In this document: positions 1 through 11,167 of the stretch, one piece after another
How the letters are laid out: the number at the start of each line of letters is the position of its first letter
Position numbering within the stretch: the stretch's first letter is position 1
NCBI RefSeq assembly: GCF_001661265.1
Contig: NW_017567008.1
Span: 305,697-369,696, forward strand
Direction of reading: 5' to 3'
Source: Saitoella complicata NRRL Y-17804
Taxonomy: Eukaryota; Ascomycota; Saitoellomycetes; Saitoellales; Saitoellaceae
DNA: 64,000 bases
Translations under genes and position numbers: made by a program
The notes under the pieces: generated by a model
The model's input: only the letters and a program-made list of their open reading frames with translations
What the model was told of the DNA's origin: nothing
Databases searched by the model: none

Positions 1-2120
1 CCAACTGGAGAATTTGGGGCTACAGTGTCAGTTCCAACAACCAGGAAACTGTCCGTCGCTTCGTTGAGAAGGGCGATGACGAAAGGAAGAGTGTTGACAC
101 GCCCATGTTCCTTCTCCTGCTCGTTGATCGCTTCGGCCACCCAAAGCGCAAGCTTCGTCAACGCGCCCGGATGACCCAAGATCAAGACATCAGGGCCTTC
201 CCTGACAACAGCCATGCGAAAGGACTGCAGGCGCTTGATCCCACGCTTATCAATGATTGAAGTACCAGTGCGGACAATTGCACGCTGTAAATCCATTGCA
301 GTGGTCAAAGCTTTTCGCAGGGCATCAACACTGGAAGTCACATATGTTAGCTTGATCATCACACACCGACAAGGTTCGTGTGTACATACCTGCTTAGTGC
401 ATCCCAAGCATCCCAAAAGTGCTGAATCCAGCTATCTTCTTGGGCCGCCTCTTCCTCGTCTCGTTTCTCCGTGGGGTTATTCGACGCATTCTCGTTGTGC
501 TTGGGTCCTCCATTTGCCAGTGGATTCTTTACACCTCCCTTTCCAGCTTCGAGAAGGGCACTTAGAGCGTACGCGGCATCACTGGCACTTAAGGTGCACT
601 TATATCCCCATTCTCGGACGAAACTAGGATATTCGACATCATCCAAGCCATACACCGGACTAACTTTCTGCAAAGTATCCTTTAGGGCACGCTTCAGATC
701 AACATCCATGTGCGTGTAGGTCTGCCTACATTGCTGTAGTGAAAATCCCATTTTCGCAAGCATCTTGTGAAAACGTCGGATTCCCGTCTCATCCCAAATT
801 TGCAACCGGGTAGCGAGATACGGTGAATGGAGCATTGCATCATAAAGCGACCAGTGCCGCACCATCATGAACCGGAACTCTTGTTCCGTTCGAATAGATG
901 TATCACTTGCAGACTTTTTCGATCCCAATCGACTTCGCAAACTATGGCTCAGATTAGGAGGGTTCAAGCGTTGTACTTCATCCCTGTAATGAAGGTAGTA
1001 CTGATCGTACTGCTCATCGCTTTTCACACGACCGTGCGTTTGCTGGTACGCCAGAGCGACAATTCCGCACCACAGCATCTCGTTGTCTTCACGTCCAAGA
1101 TCTGACGCCATAGAAAATACTAATGCGGCAGCGCCCTCGCCGAACCACGATCCTCTGCCATAGTATTCATTGACCCTTGTGAGGTTTTTGCGGTACACTC
1201 GCCGCAGCTCTTTCCGGGGATTACCGGTCTTTTTCTGAGGTGTCGCAGGCGCTGATGTTGTCGGAGACGTCTTGCGTCGCTGACGAGGGGGTTCTGCAGA
1301 GTCAGATTCATCGGCTGGATCATCCTCGTCCTGGTCCGAGTCTGCCGAAGGGGATTTTCGCTTGCCATTTGATGACATAGGTTCCTCCTCCTCATCTGCT
1401 CCGTTGTCTCCGCCATTGTCGCGGTCGTCGTCATCTTCGCTGTCCTCCTCATCTTCATCGTCCGTATCGCTCAACTCTCCATTCTCACCAAGCAGGCCTT
1501 CCTTCTCCATATCAAATAAGGCCTGCATGGCCTTCTTCTCACTGCCCAATTCAGCCACTTCTCCATCGTCAAACACTTTGATGTTATCGTGTTCACCAAA
1601 TAAGTTTGCAAGATTGTACGGACGATGAGAGTCAATGACGTACACAACCACATCGGGTCTGACAGGAAAGAGATCGCACAAGTCCATGGTATTACCGAAG
1701 CCCAGCATGAAGATATACCGTAGCTATGTCGCAAATGAGTATGTGGTTGAAGCCAGAGAAGGAAGACCTTACATCAATATTGTTCTCGATTAGCCTTTCC
1801 CGTGCAACGCTTAGATCGTCCCATCCTGTTACCGGATGAATCTCATGGGGGATATAATCTGCTTTGAGCATGCCCTGCGCTACACGTCAGCAAAAAGGCC
1901 CTCAAAAGTACACGTCAAAGCCGTAACACGAGAGCTCGCATGCGTCTCTCATGTCCTGGATACCCTGAGCACCACAAACACGTACCGATAGCATCTTGCA
2001 GGCGCACAACGCGTCCGCATCCAGAGAGACGAACAGCAAGACCGGACATGATCCCGAGATGGAAACCGATTTGATCTTCTGGTACGCGTTGCCAAAGTCC
2101 CCGCGTGTGATGAAGCCCAT
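1..2120 (-). CDS. CDC45: CDC45, replication helicase subunit (3' end cut by window edge)
   Basis: Cdc45 is the subunit of the CMG (Cdc45-MCM-GINS) helicase that is loaded at origins and unwinds DNA at the nuclear replication fork. Four exons can be read: 2120-1986, 1874-1773, 1723-390 and 330 down to base 1, all joined by GT-AG introns that keep frame. The N-terminus has the family hallmark PVLLFVSLDADALCACKML (degenerate DHH-like fold), followed by HEIHPVTGWDDL and YVIDSHRPYNLANLF. A long acidic, Ser/Asp/Glu-rich linker with a basic RKSP/RQRRK patch sits after about residue 150, as is usual for Cdc45. The last visible residues (FVIALLNEATDSFLVVGTD) belong to the conserved C-terminal half, so only the final stretch lies outside the window. 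Start chosen at MGFITRGDFGNAYQK, which aligns with the usual short N-terminus. Confidence 0.93.
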
Positions 2121-2496
2121 GTAAGTTCGCTCCTACCGGGGTATACTGCTCAAGGACTGCTGCTGTGTATGTCGAGACCTGATGGCAGCTATTGCATGAA
2201 GAGACAGAGGTACTGTGGTTGACAAATGAAGAAGGCGAAGGGTGAAATATGCTAATTGAATGCGATGCTGATGCTGAATGACTGTTCCCTGCTCTGTTCT
2301 TGGTATGCTTATATGGGACGTCGCGTGTTTGCTGTGGAGCTGCAAGCTGCGCGACGACGACACGCCTCGCTGCAACTTCATGACCAACTTAATTCGTCGA
2401 CATCGAGTTCAAAGGAATGCAAGGATCGAGGATCGTGAAGACAGTGGAAAATTCATAGCATACAAATTCCGATACCGAGATATATTCGTCTTACTG

Positions 2497-5085
2497 TTAC
2501 ATACGTCCTGCCTGGGCAATTGCTTTGCTCGTCAACTCGACGAACCTGCCCGGCGCATCCTCATCTTGTCTCGCCGTCTCAATCATCGTCAAAATTCTCT
2601 TGATGCCAACACCAACGTGATTCGAGCCCGTAAGACCCTCCAACTCCTGCGTGATACCACGGACCTCAGCCTCAGAGAAGGCATCCGTCGTTTTCAGTAC
2701 ATGGGCAAGCTCCTCCTCCGTGTTCACGGTGGGAACAGGAAGATCAGAGTCGAAACAGGACAGGAGGTCCATCTGCTGAAGGACAGACCTCTCAGTGGTC
2801 GTAGCAAGGATGAGGAGTCGACGTCCCTATATACGCAATTAGCCAGATACTTCACCGTTACGGAATTGAATCTTACCTTCGGCGGCTGCTTCCTTAGCAA
2901 CACCATCAACGCCTGCAGGACAGCGTTTGAGAATCTTGGGCCAATGGGGACCCAATCCAGCAGACGTTCGATGTTATCCACAACTACCACACTCAGCGGG
3001 CTCTTGTACGAGTCGTTGAAGACCTTGTTAATTGCGGCCACCTTTGAAGCTTCGGTGTAACCAATCATACTTTCAGGAGAAATGAGCTTCACGAAAGGAA
3101 ATTCGGAAGCCATGGCGATACTAGCCGCCAACGCTGTCTTTCCGGAGCCAGAAGGACCGTGCATCAACACACTCACAAGTGGCGTGCGCTCTGATTGACG
3201 GACCTGCTGAATGAACAGACGACCCTCCTGAAGGATGTTCTCGATGCCTGAAGAGAAGGAGACAATGCCGTTTTGGATGCAGGTGGCAAGTTCCTCCTCG
3301 GAAACACCGAAAGCCGGCTTGACTTCCTCAAGGGCATGCATGAAATCATCCCTCGTCACCTTCATGTTCTCAATATCCTCAGACACACCCGCCATTGTTC
3401 CCACCTTAACATGGCGGTTGAAAGCAAAGGAAGAGGCACTCTTCACCAAACCACTAATATCAGCACCAGTGAAGTTCTTGGTAAGCGAGGCTAACTCCTC
3501 GATGTCAACGTCAGGTGCCATGATGTGGTTATCACGCATCTTGGCCGTGTGAATTTTCAAAATCTGAACGCGCCCGCTCTCGTCAGGCAATGAGATTTCC
3601 ATATGCACCTCAAGACGACCAGCACGGAGCAACGCCTCGTCAATCATGTCCATTCGGTTGGTCATACCAATGATGAGGATGTTGTTCAACTGATCAACAC
3701 CGTCCATCTTAGCAAGGAGCTGGTTTACCACAGAGTCACCGACACCAGTTCCGTCGTTCTTGCTTCCACGCTGCTTACAGATAGCATCCAATTCATCGAA
3801 GATGATGATGTGAAGACCAGACTCATCGCCCTTCTCCTTCTGCTCCTTCTCAGCATCCGCGAACAGCTTACGGATGTTCTCTTCGGATTGTCCAACAAAC
3901 TTGTTCAAGATCTCAGGTCCGTTCACGATCTTAGGCTCACGCGCGTTGAGCATCTTTCCGATCTGCCGTGCCATCAAAGTCTTACCAGTACCGGGTGGGC
4001 CGTAGAGCAAAAGACCCTTGACGTGCTGGATACCAAGCTTCTCGACCAATCCTGGTGGAAAGATACGCGACGCGAATGCACGACGGAAGATTGCACCGAA
4101 TTCCATGTCGAGACCTCCGATACCCATGTCCTCGAACTTGAAGTCAGGAGCGATAATAGCATTAGCAGCTGGACGCTTCGACGAGGGCTTGAGGCGGACC
4201 GATGAATCGGGAGCCTTGTAGAAATTGATGATCGTCTGAGGCGTGAGAACACCACGAGCGCGCGGGTCGCTATGGACTGCCGCATCTGTAGTAGCCTTTT
4301 CGTTCATGGCGAGATTCACAAGCTGAACAGACTTCACATGACAGCGGAATTGAATGGCTTTGTAGTCAATTACTAGACGCTGGCCGGGAGCAAAGATCTG
4401 CTGTTGGTAGTTCTGTGCAATCCTGTTAGCATACATCCCGTACCCAATCACCCTTACGACATACCCTTGTAAACAATTGTGCCATATCCTCTGGGTCCAG
4501 CATTTGATCAGTACCCTTGTTGGGCCGCATGAAGCTAAGCTCCACATCAAGAGTACCGAGGTATACTGCATCACCACGAGCAAACGGATCGTAAGATGCA
4601 ACAGTGACCTCCTGGTTCAATGACCAAGCCGCCCACTCACGCTGAAGGAAAGAAGCTCCGAGGGTCCCTGGTGCCACAGCAGGAACGGCTCTGAACACAA
4701 GATCATTAGCATGTATGCCATCAGAAGGCAGTTCAGCAACTCACTGTGCAGCCAAAACGTATTGATCGTCAATGATGATATGACCCACGTCCGGTGGGAA
4801 GTCGCTCGGTGATACCGCGATGACGTTCATGATAGCCATCTCATCTGAAGGGATCTTGTTGACGCGGAGAACTCTACTCGAGAAACCTGAACCCTGCTGG
4901 GATCGCTGTGGAGGAGGAGGAACATCCCTGTACTGCTTGGGCGGAGGAGGAACACCTCGAGGAGCTTGCTGCTGCTGCGGAGCACCTCGCCGCGGATCGA
5001 ACAGCCCTGCACGCGGATCCACGGGGGTATATGCGTTGTTGCTGGTGGGGGTAGGCGACGCGAAAGCGTTTCTGAAGCGATCCAT
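2497..5085 (-). CDS. SEC18: SEC18/NSF, AAA+ ATPase that disassembles SNARE complexes
   Basis: Sec18/NSF hexamers use ATP to take apart cis-SNARE complexes after membrane fusion, with alpha-SNAP (Sec17) as adaptor. Four exons (5085-4745, 4690-4465, 4412-2877, 2826-2497) give 810 aa with consistent phases. Order: a Pro/Gln-rich leader, the NSF N-domain (about residues 35-230, SLNQEVTVASYDPF), the D1 AAA domain with Walker A GPPGTGKT near residue 327 and Walker B IIIFDELDAI, then D2 with Walker A GPSGSGKT near residue 606 and the conserved tail block ATTTERSVLQQMDLLSCFD. D2 is otherwise the less conserved module, as in the family. The gene is divergent to the hybrid histidine kinase with 221 bp between start codons, so the two must share promoter space. 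Confidence 0.95.
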
Positions 5086-5306
5086 TGGTATTGTTTTGAT
5101 GTGAGGTTACGGAGGTCGGACAGATGGAAAGCATGTAACCCTAACGTGGCGTGGGTGTGTACAGTAGCGACGCGCACTGTGATGACATCCCGGCGCAGCA
5201 CGCCACACCGTCTGCAACGGACATCGAGTGGAGCGTACGTACGTGTGAGGAGGAGCAGCGACCCCCGGCGGGATTATTCAGCGTGGCCAGGCCAGCAGCA
5301 GCACCG
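5086..5306. promoter_or_regulatory. Shared divergent promoter, SEC18 / hybrid histidine kinase
   Basis: Only 221 bp separate the two ATG codons of oppositely transcribed genes, so both 5' UTRs and core promoters must lie here. No clear TATA box is seen. An open frame without an ATG runs from 5151 into the kinase, which makes the exact 5' boundary of the kinase transcript ambiguous. Confidence 0.5.
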
Positions 5307-8300
5307 ATGCCAGACAAGAAACCACCAGATCTCACCCAGCTCAAGGACGCTGTGAACGCCCACCTCATGAGGGCTCAGACCACGATACGCAAAAAGTCGC
5401 GCCTCTCAGAGACAATGACCGCCGCCGCCGTCTCCCACAACACCACGCCGGACTCCCTGGGCTCCATCTCGTCACTGTCGTCAAACAACTCCACCTCCTA
5501 CCCTTTCCCGTACACAGCTACACCAACACAACAGCCCAAAAGCGAGACGCCAACACCACGAGGTGCTCCTAACGGCTTTCCCGGTCCGACAAACCAACAT
5601 GGTAACCCACTTTTCCCAGCACCAAATATTTACGATCTTACACTACGACTCAACTCGGCCATCGGTATCGAGTTGTTTTGGAAGAGTGTTGTGGATATAC
5701 TGGTGGAAAATTACTGTGCGGAGCGTGTGACGCTGGCCATCCCTAACGATCTGACAGACGTAGAAAACGTACCCTGGGGTCTCAAGGCGACTTACGATGG
5801 AGCAACAGACTTTGCTGCACCAACATCAGGGGGCGGTGCGACGTCGACGTCACCTCCACAAGGTGTACCATCAGAAGCAAATATTATGGATCCCTCGGTG
5901 CCATTTGAGAATGAACCGGATGATGACACTACGCCGACAACAGGAATGCCTGACCAGTCACGACCGCCTCTTCCAAACAGATCGCGTGGACCGTCCGTCA
6001 ATTTACCAACTGGTATGCGTGGAAAAGTACATCGTGCACTGCTTCCTCTGGAAGACGGCGACGAGCCTCTGATCGACAACATTGGTGTCGCACGCGTCAT
6101 CGAGCGTGGACGGCCGGTTGTGCTATCACGAGAGTACAGAGATATTAATACCTTCCTCGAGCGAGGTCAAGGACAGACGACTTCTCCAGCGCATATCGAG
6201 CTCAAGCAGGACCAGTTGAAGCAGAGACAAGAACGCATCGCAAGCAAAGCGGCAGAAAAGGATGCTAACAAAGGTACTCCTCAAAAGCCGCTGCGAAACC
6301 CCATGGAGGAGTATTTCAGCGAAAAGCCGACCTCAGCACGAAAGAATGTCATGGCTTCGCTAAGTAGCCACCTTCACCAGCCGTTCCCTCCGCAGAGAAG
6401 TGCGAGCTATGAAGAGTATGAGCAGGCTATGCTCTCGCCTTGGTCTTCGTCACCTGCGCCATCACCTGCAGTGCACACTGACAGCAATCGCAACCCCTTC
6501 TTCGAAAGCCCCATGGTCGAGGAAGAAGCTTTCTGTCCGTCAGAGTTGAGTCCGGTGTACACTCCCTACGAGCAGGTCTACACCATCGGCATGGAAAGTG
6601 CGCATTCAGTTATTCACGTCCCCCTCATCCACCCAACCTCCGCCAAACCCGTCAGTGGCGCAAGCGGTACCGTCCCGATCGGTATCCTCAGTTTCCTGTC
6701 AAAAGTCATCCCTTACCCTCAGAACCTCGTCGACTCACTCGACAGCTTTGCGCCTTTGATTGCAACGAGTTTGAGTCAGGCTTTGAGCCACTCGAATATC
6801 TTGCACCAGCTTGCTTATGCTCCTCGTCAGCCATCTCAGTCGACGAGTGGTAGTTCGCCGGCGGCATCACGGGCAAGGAGCTATAGTCGAACGGATTCGT
6901 TGGATAGCTCGCCTGCATTGGCCAGCAGCCCGTCGTTCTCGAGTTCGAGCTCGGTTGGTGAGCGTGCGTCGTGGGAGGGAATGGCTGGTATTGCAGCGGG
7001 CATGCTCAGTCCCAATGTCGCCATGTTGGGAACGCCGCTGAGTGCCGGTGAGGTCTCTGGTGACTCGTACTTCTCTAGAGTTCGGAGACCAGTCGCTGTA
7101 CGAGCACCTGCTAGTTCGAGTTCAGTCCTATCTTCAGCTGCGTCCAACGCTGGTGATCTGAATGTTCCCGTGGCAAGCGGAAGCAGCAGAGGCAGTGCGA
7201 GCAGCGATGATCTTCCTACTCCGAAGCTCTCTGACAAGAAAATGGAGGATGTCAAAGAGGATGGGAATGGACAGGAAGAGCAGGAAACGTCACCGGGAAG
7301 GAGGGTGGCGAGTGCTACATCGAGGAGGAGAAAGGCAAGGAGACCAGCGTCGTTGTTGCATTCACATGGTGCAAGCACTTCGGCAACTTTGTCGGGCGGC
7401 TTTGGAAGTGGCAGCGTTCCTGCAGAGAGACCGGTTCACAACGGAGGAAGGCGCTCGATGTCTACCGGTTCTTCATCTTCTGGTCGCGGCGAGATGCCCG
7501 TGCCGAGCGCACGTCTGCTCAAGGTCATCGTGGATTCTATCCCCGTGCATGTCTTTACTGCCAGTCCACAAACTGGCAAAATTACCTGGATAAATGCGCG
7601 GTCTCTTGCATACCGTGGACAAACCGCAGGAGAGGTAATGAAAGACTTCTGGGGCGCATTGCACCCCGATGATCGGGATTCGTATGTCAGTGGATGGAAG
7701 GAGGCGATTGCGAAGGGAGTCGGTCATGCTAGGCAGGTACGAATGAGGCGATTCGATGGTGTCTACCGATGGTTCATGACCCGTGCTGTTCCCCTCCGTG
7801 ACTCGCGAGGTGCGGTTGTTCACTGGTTTGGCACGTCTATGGACATCCACGAGCAAAAGCTGGCCGAGCAGGATGCAGCACGACAAGCGGAGACTGCGGC
7901 GAGTGAAGGAAAGTACCGCAGTTTGGCTGAAGCTAGTCCTCAGATCGTATTCGCTGCTACTCCATCTCAGGGTATCACTTATGCGAACACGCAGTGGTTC
8001 AGGTATACCGGAGGTTCTTTCGAGGCTACGGTTCGATTGGGATTCATCTCATTCGTGCATCCAGACGATCGCCTCAAATGTGCCTTGCCGGCTGGAGTGT
8101 GTCCTACGAAAGATGCGCCTTTCTCTAGTGAGTTACGCTTGAGAAAGCACGACGGCGAATACAGGTGGCACCTCATCAAGTGCGTCTGCGTCGAGGGTTC
8201 CTCGGGCAATGGCGAAGACGACTTGTGGTTCGGGACATGTACCGACATCAACGATCACAAGTTGCTTGAACAGAAACTTAAGGAGACCAACGAGGCTGCG

Positions 8301-10454
8301 CAGAGGGCGATGGAGAGTAAGACGCGTTTCTTGTCGAACATGTCTCATGAGATCCGTACCCCACTGATCGGAATCACTGGTATGGTGGGTTTCTTGATGG
8401 ACTCTCAATTAACGCTCGAGCAGTTGGATTACGCCCATACTATCCAACAGTCGGCCGATGCCCTCTTGAGTGTCATCAATGACATTCTTGATCTCAGCAA
8501 GGTTGAAGCTGGAATGATGAAGCTTACATCGGAATCATTCAATGTTCGAAGCATGGTTGAGGACGCCAACGAGTTGCTCAGTACTATGGCTACTGCAAAG
8601 GGGCTTGAGCTCAATTACGTCGTCGAGGAGAACGTACCTGCTATCATTTCGGGCGATAGGATCAGATTGCGCCAGGTTGTCCTTAACGTCATCGGTAACG
8701 CGATTAAGTTTACCTCCTCTGGTGAGGTCTTCTCCCGTGTGTCGGTCGCAAAGGACGCCGACGTCGGTGCGGACGAGATTCTGTTGAATTTCGAGGTTCA
8801 CGATACTGGACCCGGTTTTGACAAGAAGGACGAGCAGTATATGTTCAAACCCTTCAGTCAGATTGACACGTCCAGCACTCGCAAGCACGGAGGTACTGGA
8901 CTGGGTTTGGTTATTTCACGTCAACTTATTGAGCTTCATGGCGGTAAGATGACATGTTCGTCGGTCAAGGGCGTTGGTTCTACGTTCTTCTTCAGTGCCA
9001 AATTCAAGCTCGCTGAGACTGTTGCTACTGCCGCAAAGAATTCTGCCGAGCCTGACGCTTGGGAGCTTTGTAATACCGATCCACCCGCTACTCGTCCTAT
9101 GGCTTCCCCGGGCAAGGGCAATACGTCTGATAACACGGTGCCTTCCCTTTCTCAGGGATCGTCTGCTTCGTCTGGTTGGTCGTCTGTTTCTTCGAACCCA
9201 GTGTCGGCAGCAATGAAGGACCAGAACAGCGTGCTTGCGGATGCATTTGCTGTTACACCGCCCGCCAAGACTCATCAGCCAATTCGCGATATCGGAGCTA
9301 CGCAGCGCGCACTCCAGATCTCTATGCCGCCGAAGCCCGATCCTTCTTCTATGAAGTTGGCTTTGCCTACCCCGGTGAAGCAGAGGGTTGCCGAGTACGT
9401 GGCTGAGACGACCGGTCAGAACAAGGCTGCAAGGACGTTGAGACCGTCTAATGTACCGAGCACTCCTTCATCTTCGGGCGAGTCGACTGCTACGGTCACA
9501 GACAAACCATCAGGCCCGCCCAAGAGCTCACCTCCTACGCCTCCCATGTACAACATCCTCGTTATCGCGGAGCAGCCTTACGGTCGCATGGCTATCCAAC
9601 ATCACATTCGGATGACTTTGCCAAAGACCATTCCCGCAGCCATCGCGACCTCGAACAGCTTCCGTTCTGCTTATGATATCGTCACCAAGAAGTCACCCAC
9701 GATCTTCAGTCACATCGTGATCTCTCTTCCAGAGCAGTCGGAGGTCAACAAGCTGTTGCAGGCTCTCTCGAAGGCGGCTGCTTATGCGAATACTATGTGT
9801 ATCGTGCTTACCACACCCATTCAACGGTCTTCGATCTTGGATGGATGCGGAGATGCTGCCAAGATCTTGGGTGACCGGTTGCAGTTCATCTTCAAGCCGG
9901 TCAAGCCATCCAAGTTTAGTGTCATCTTTGATCCGCAGAGCGAGCGTAACGAGAGTACCGACATGAAGAGGCAGAGTGCGCAGCAGGTGGTAGCGCATCA
10001 GAAAGAGGTCTTCAAGTCTATGGAAGATGAGGTTGGAGGAAAGGGTCACAAGGTGTTGCTCGTTGAGGACAACCCTGTGAACCAGAAGGTCATGCAGCGG
10101 TTCCTTCTGAAGGTCGGGTTGGAAGTGGAGATCGCTTCCGATGGTGTGGAATGTGTTCAGACGTACTTGAACAAGCCTCACGGCTACTATTCCCTCATTT
10201 TGTGCGATTTGCATATGCCTCGCAAAGATGGGTTCGAAGCAACTCGCGAGATTCGTGACTGGGAACAGACCAATTTGCCTCCGGGCGTAGCACAAGTACC
10301 TATTGTTGCTCTTTCAGCTAACGTCATGTCCGACGTGGCCGAAAGGTGCACTGCATCTGGGTTTACATCCTACGTTTCGAAACCCGTGGACTTCTCTACT
10401 TTGAAGGACACGATTGTACAGTTGTTGAACATCAAGTCGCCTGGAAAGGTTTGA
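5307..10454 (+). CDS. Hybrid histidine kinase (GAF-like, PAS-PAS, HisKA-HATPase, receiver)
   Basis: This is a fungal two-component phosphorelay sensor that should autophosphorylate on His and pass phosphate through its receiver to an Ypd1-type HPt protein. It is an intronless gene of 1715 aa. Visible order: a disordered leader; a GAF-like region (about 115-400, starting FWKSVVDILVENYCAERVTL); a Ser-rich linker; PAS/PAC 1 (about 735-855) and PAS/PAC 2 (about 870-985); HisKA with H-box NMSHEIRTP, phospho-His 1014; HATPase with N-box NVIGNAIKF, G1 DTGPGF, F-box FKPFSQID and G2 GGTGLGLV; a degenerate receiver-like block (about 1414-1540); and a true receiver (about 1583-1705) with phospho-Asp 1634 (LILCDLHMPRKDG) and KP at FTSYVSKPVDF. 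No membrane segments are seen, so it is probably cytosolic. I could not assign it to one of the numbered fungal groups. ATG at 5307 is the first in frame; upstream only a GTG is open. Confidence 0.93.
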   Translation: MPDKKPPDLTQLKDAVNAHLMRAQTTIRKKSRLSETMTAAAVSHNTTPDSLGSISSLSSNNSTSYPFPYTATPTQQPKSETPTPRGAPNGFPGPTNQHGNPLFPAPNIYDLTLRLNSAIGIELFWKSVVDILVENYCAERVTLAIPNDLTDVENVPWGLKATYDGATDFAAPTSGGGATSTSPPQGVPSEANIMDPSVPFENEPDDDTTPTTGMPDQSRPPLPNRSRGPSVNLPTGMRGKVHRALLPLEDGDEPLIDNIGVARVIERGRPVVLSREYRDINTFLERGQGQTTSPAHIELKQDQLKQRQERIASKAAEKDANKGTPQKPLRNPMEEYFSEKPTSARKNVMASLSSHLHQPFPPQRSASYEEYEQAMLSPWSSSPAPSPAVHTDSNRNPFFESPMVEEEAFCPSELSPVYTPYEQVYTIGMESAHSVIHVPLIHPTSAKPVSGASGTVPIGILSFLSKVIPYPQNLVDSLDSFAPLIATSLSQALSHSNILHQLAYAPRQPSQSTSGSSPAASRARSYSRTDSLDSSPALASSPSFSSSSSVGERASWEGMAGIAAGMLSPNVAMLGTPLSAGEVSGDSYFSRVRRPVAVRAPASSSSVLSSAASNAGDLNVPVASGSSRGSASSDDLPTPKLSDKKMEDVKEDGNGQEEQETSPGRRVASATSRRRKARRPASLLHSHGASTSATLSGGFGSGSVPAERPVHNGGRRSMSTGSSSSGRGEMPVPSARLLKVIVDSIPVHVFTASPQTGKITWINARSLAYRGQTAGEVMKDFWGALHPDDRDSYVSGWKEAIAKGVGHARQVRMRRFDGVYRWFMTRAVPLRDSRGAVVHWFGTSMDIHEQKLAEQDAARQAETAASEGKYRSLAEASPQIVFAATPSQGITYANTQWFRYTGGSFEATVRLGFISFVHPDDRLKCALPAGVCPTKDAPFSSELRLRKHDGEYRWHLIKCVCVEGSSGNGEDDLWFGTCTDINDHKLLEQKLKETNEAAQRAMESKTRFLSNMSHEIRTPLIGITGMVGFLMDSQLTLEQLDYAHTIQQSADALLSVINDILDLSKVEAGMMKLTSESFNVRSMVEDANELLSTMATAKGLELNYVVEENVPAIISGDRIRLRQVVLNVIGNAIKFTSSGEVFSRVSVAKDADVGADEILLNFEVHDTGPGFDKKDEQYMFKPFSQIDTSSTRKHGGTGLGLVISRQLIELHGGKMTCSSVKGVGSTFFFSAKFKLAETVATAAKNSAEPDAWELCNTDPPATRPMASPGKGNTSDNTVPSLSQGSSASSGWSSVSSNPVSAAMKDQNSVLADAFAVTPPAKTHQPIRDIGATQRALQISMPPKPDPSSMKLALPTPVKQRVAEYVAETTGQNKAARTLRPSNVPSTPSSSGESTATVTDKPSGPPKSSPPTPPMYNILVIAEQPYGRMAIQHHIRMTLPKTIPAAIATSNSFRSAYDIVTKKSPTIFSHIVISLPEQSEVNKLLQALSKAAAYANTMCIVLTTPIQRSSILDGCGDAAKILGDRLQFIFKPVKPSKFSVIFDPQSERNESTDMKRQSAQQVVAHQKEVFKSMEDEVGGKGHKVLLVEDNPVNQKVMQRFLLKVGLEVEIASDGVECVQTYLNKPHGYYSLILCDLHMPRKDGFEATREIRDWEQTNLPPGVAQVPIVALSANVMSDVAERCTASGFTSYVSKPVDFSTLKDTIVQLLNIKSPGKV

Positions 10455-11167
10455 TTATAGCATCAAGTTCGGCGCAAGATCTTTTCATCTTTGGCATGGC
10501 ATATCATCGCCGCTGTCATTGAAAGTGGTTATTTTGTTGTTTTATCTATTTTGTTTAGCTTTTTGTTATTTGCTTTAGGTTCGGTGTCTGGTATTTATTG
10601 TGGGAATATGTTTTTTGCATTCTTCCAGCGAGAAGATCGGTAATATGGCACGTTAAGAGAGGGGATTGAATTGGATGGCTTGGAAGCTTTGTACGATAGT
10701 CATATAGAATAGCAGATCATGGTAAACGAAGGCATGATCAATGGCGACCCGCGGCCGTCCTGAAGCATATACAGCAGTGCATGTACGTGAACGAGATACC
10801 TCTGAACCTTTATCACTATATTGTCAACAAAGTGCTTGGTTAAGTCATTCTGATTTAATACTGGCGGCCCGACGCGTTCACGTGCATGTCCTGCCACCCC
10901 CGCTAAACCGCTTAATTTTCGGACCGAGCGTCGGAACAATCATCCGCCGAGGGTAAACCTGCTGGACGGTGGCAGCCAGTCAACGTTACCAGCTGCTGCG
11001 AGGAGGACGTTGATGTTCAGTCCTGCTGAGCAATTCTTGCCCGTCTCTGCTCGTCTTCAGTCGCCTTGATCTCGCCTGATCCTTGTGAGTCTCGCGGTTG
11101 GTATCCGCCAGGGTTCTGTCACCCTCTTGACACCGTTCAAACCTTGCGCGAGAGACTACGCACGACC
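10455..11167. other. Intergenic, 3' of kinase and promoter of phosphatase
   Basis: The left part is T-rich (runs of TTTTGTT) and fits a 3' UTR of the kinase. The right part is a plain promoter and 5' UTR. No further gene, RNA or repeat is seen. Confidence 0.5.

Noticed and set aside
2278-3060. 260-residue open frame on the + strand
   Set aside because: Overlaps the 3' part of SEC18 in antisense, crosses a SEC18 intron, and has no domain.
5151-5306. N-terminal extension of the histidine kinase from a GTG
   Set aside because: There is no ATG, and the sequence belongs to the short shared promoter with SEC18; ATG at 5307 is used.
9693-10295. 200-residue open frame on the - strand
   Set aside because: Antisense to the receiver domain of the histidine kinase; no recognisable content.
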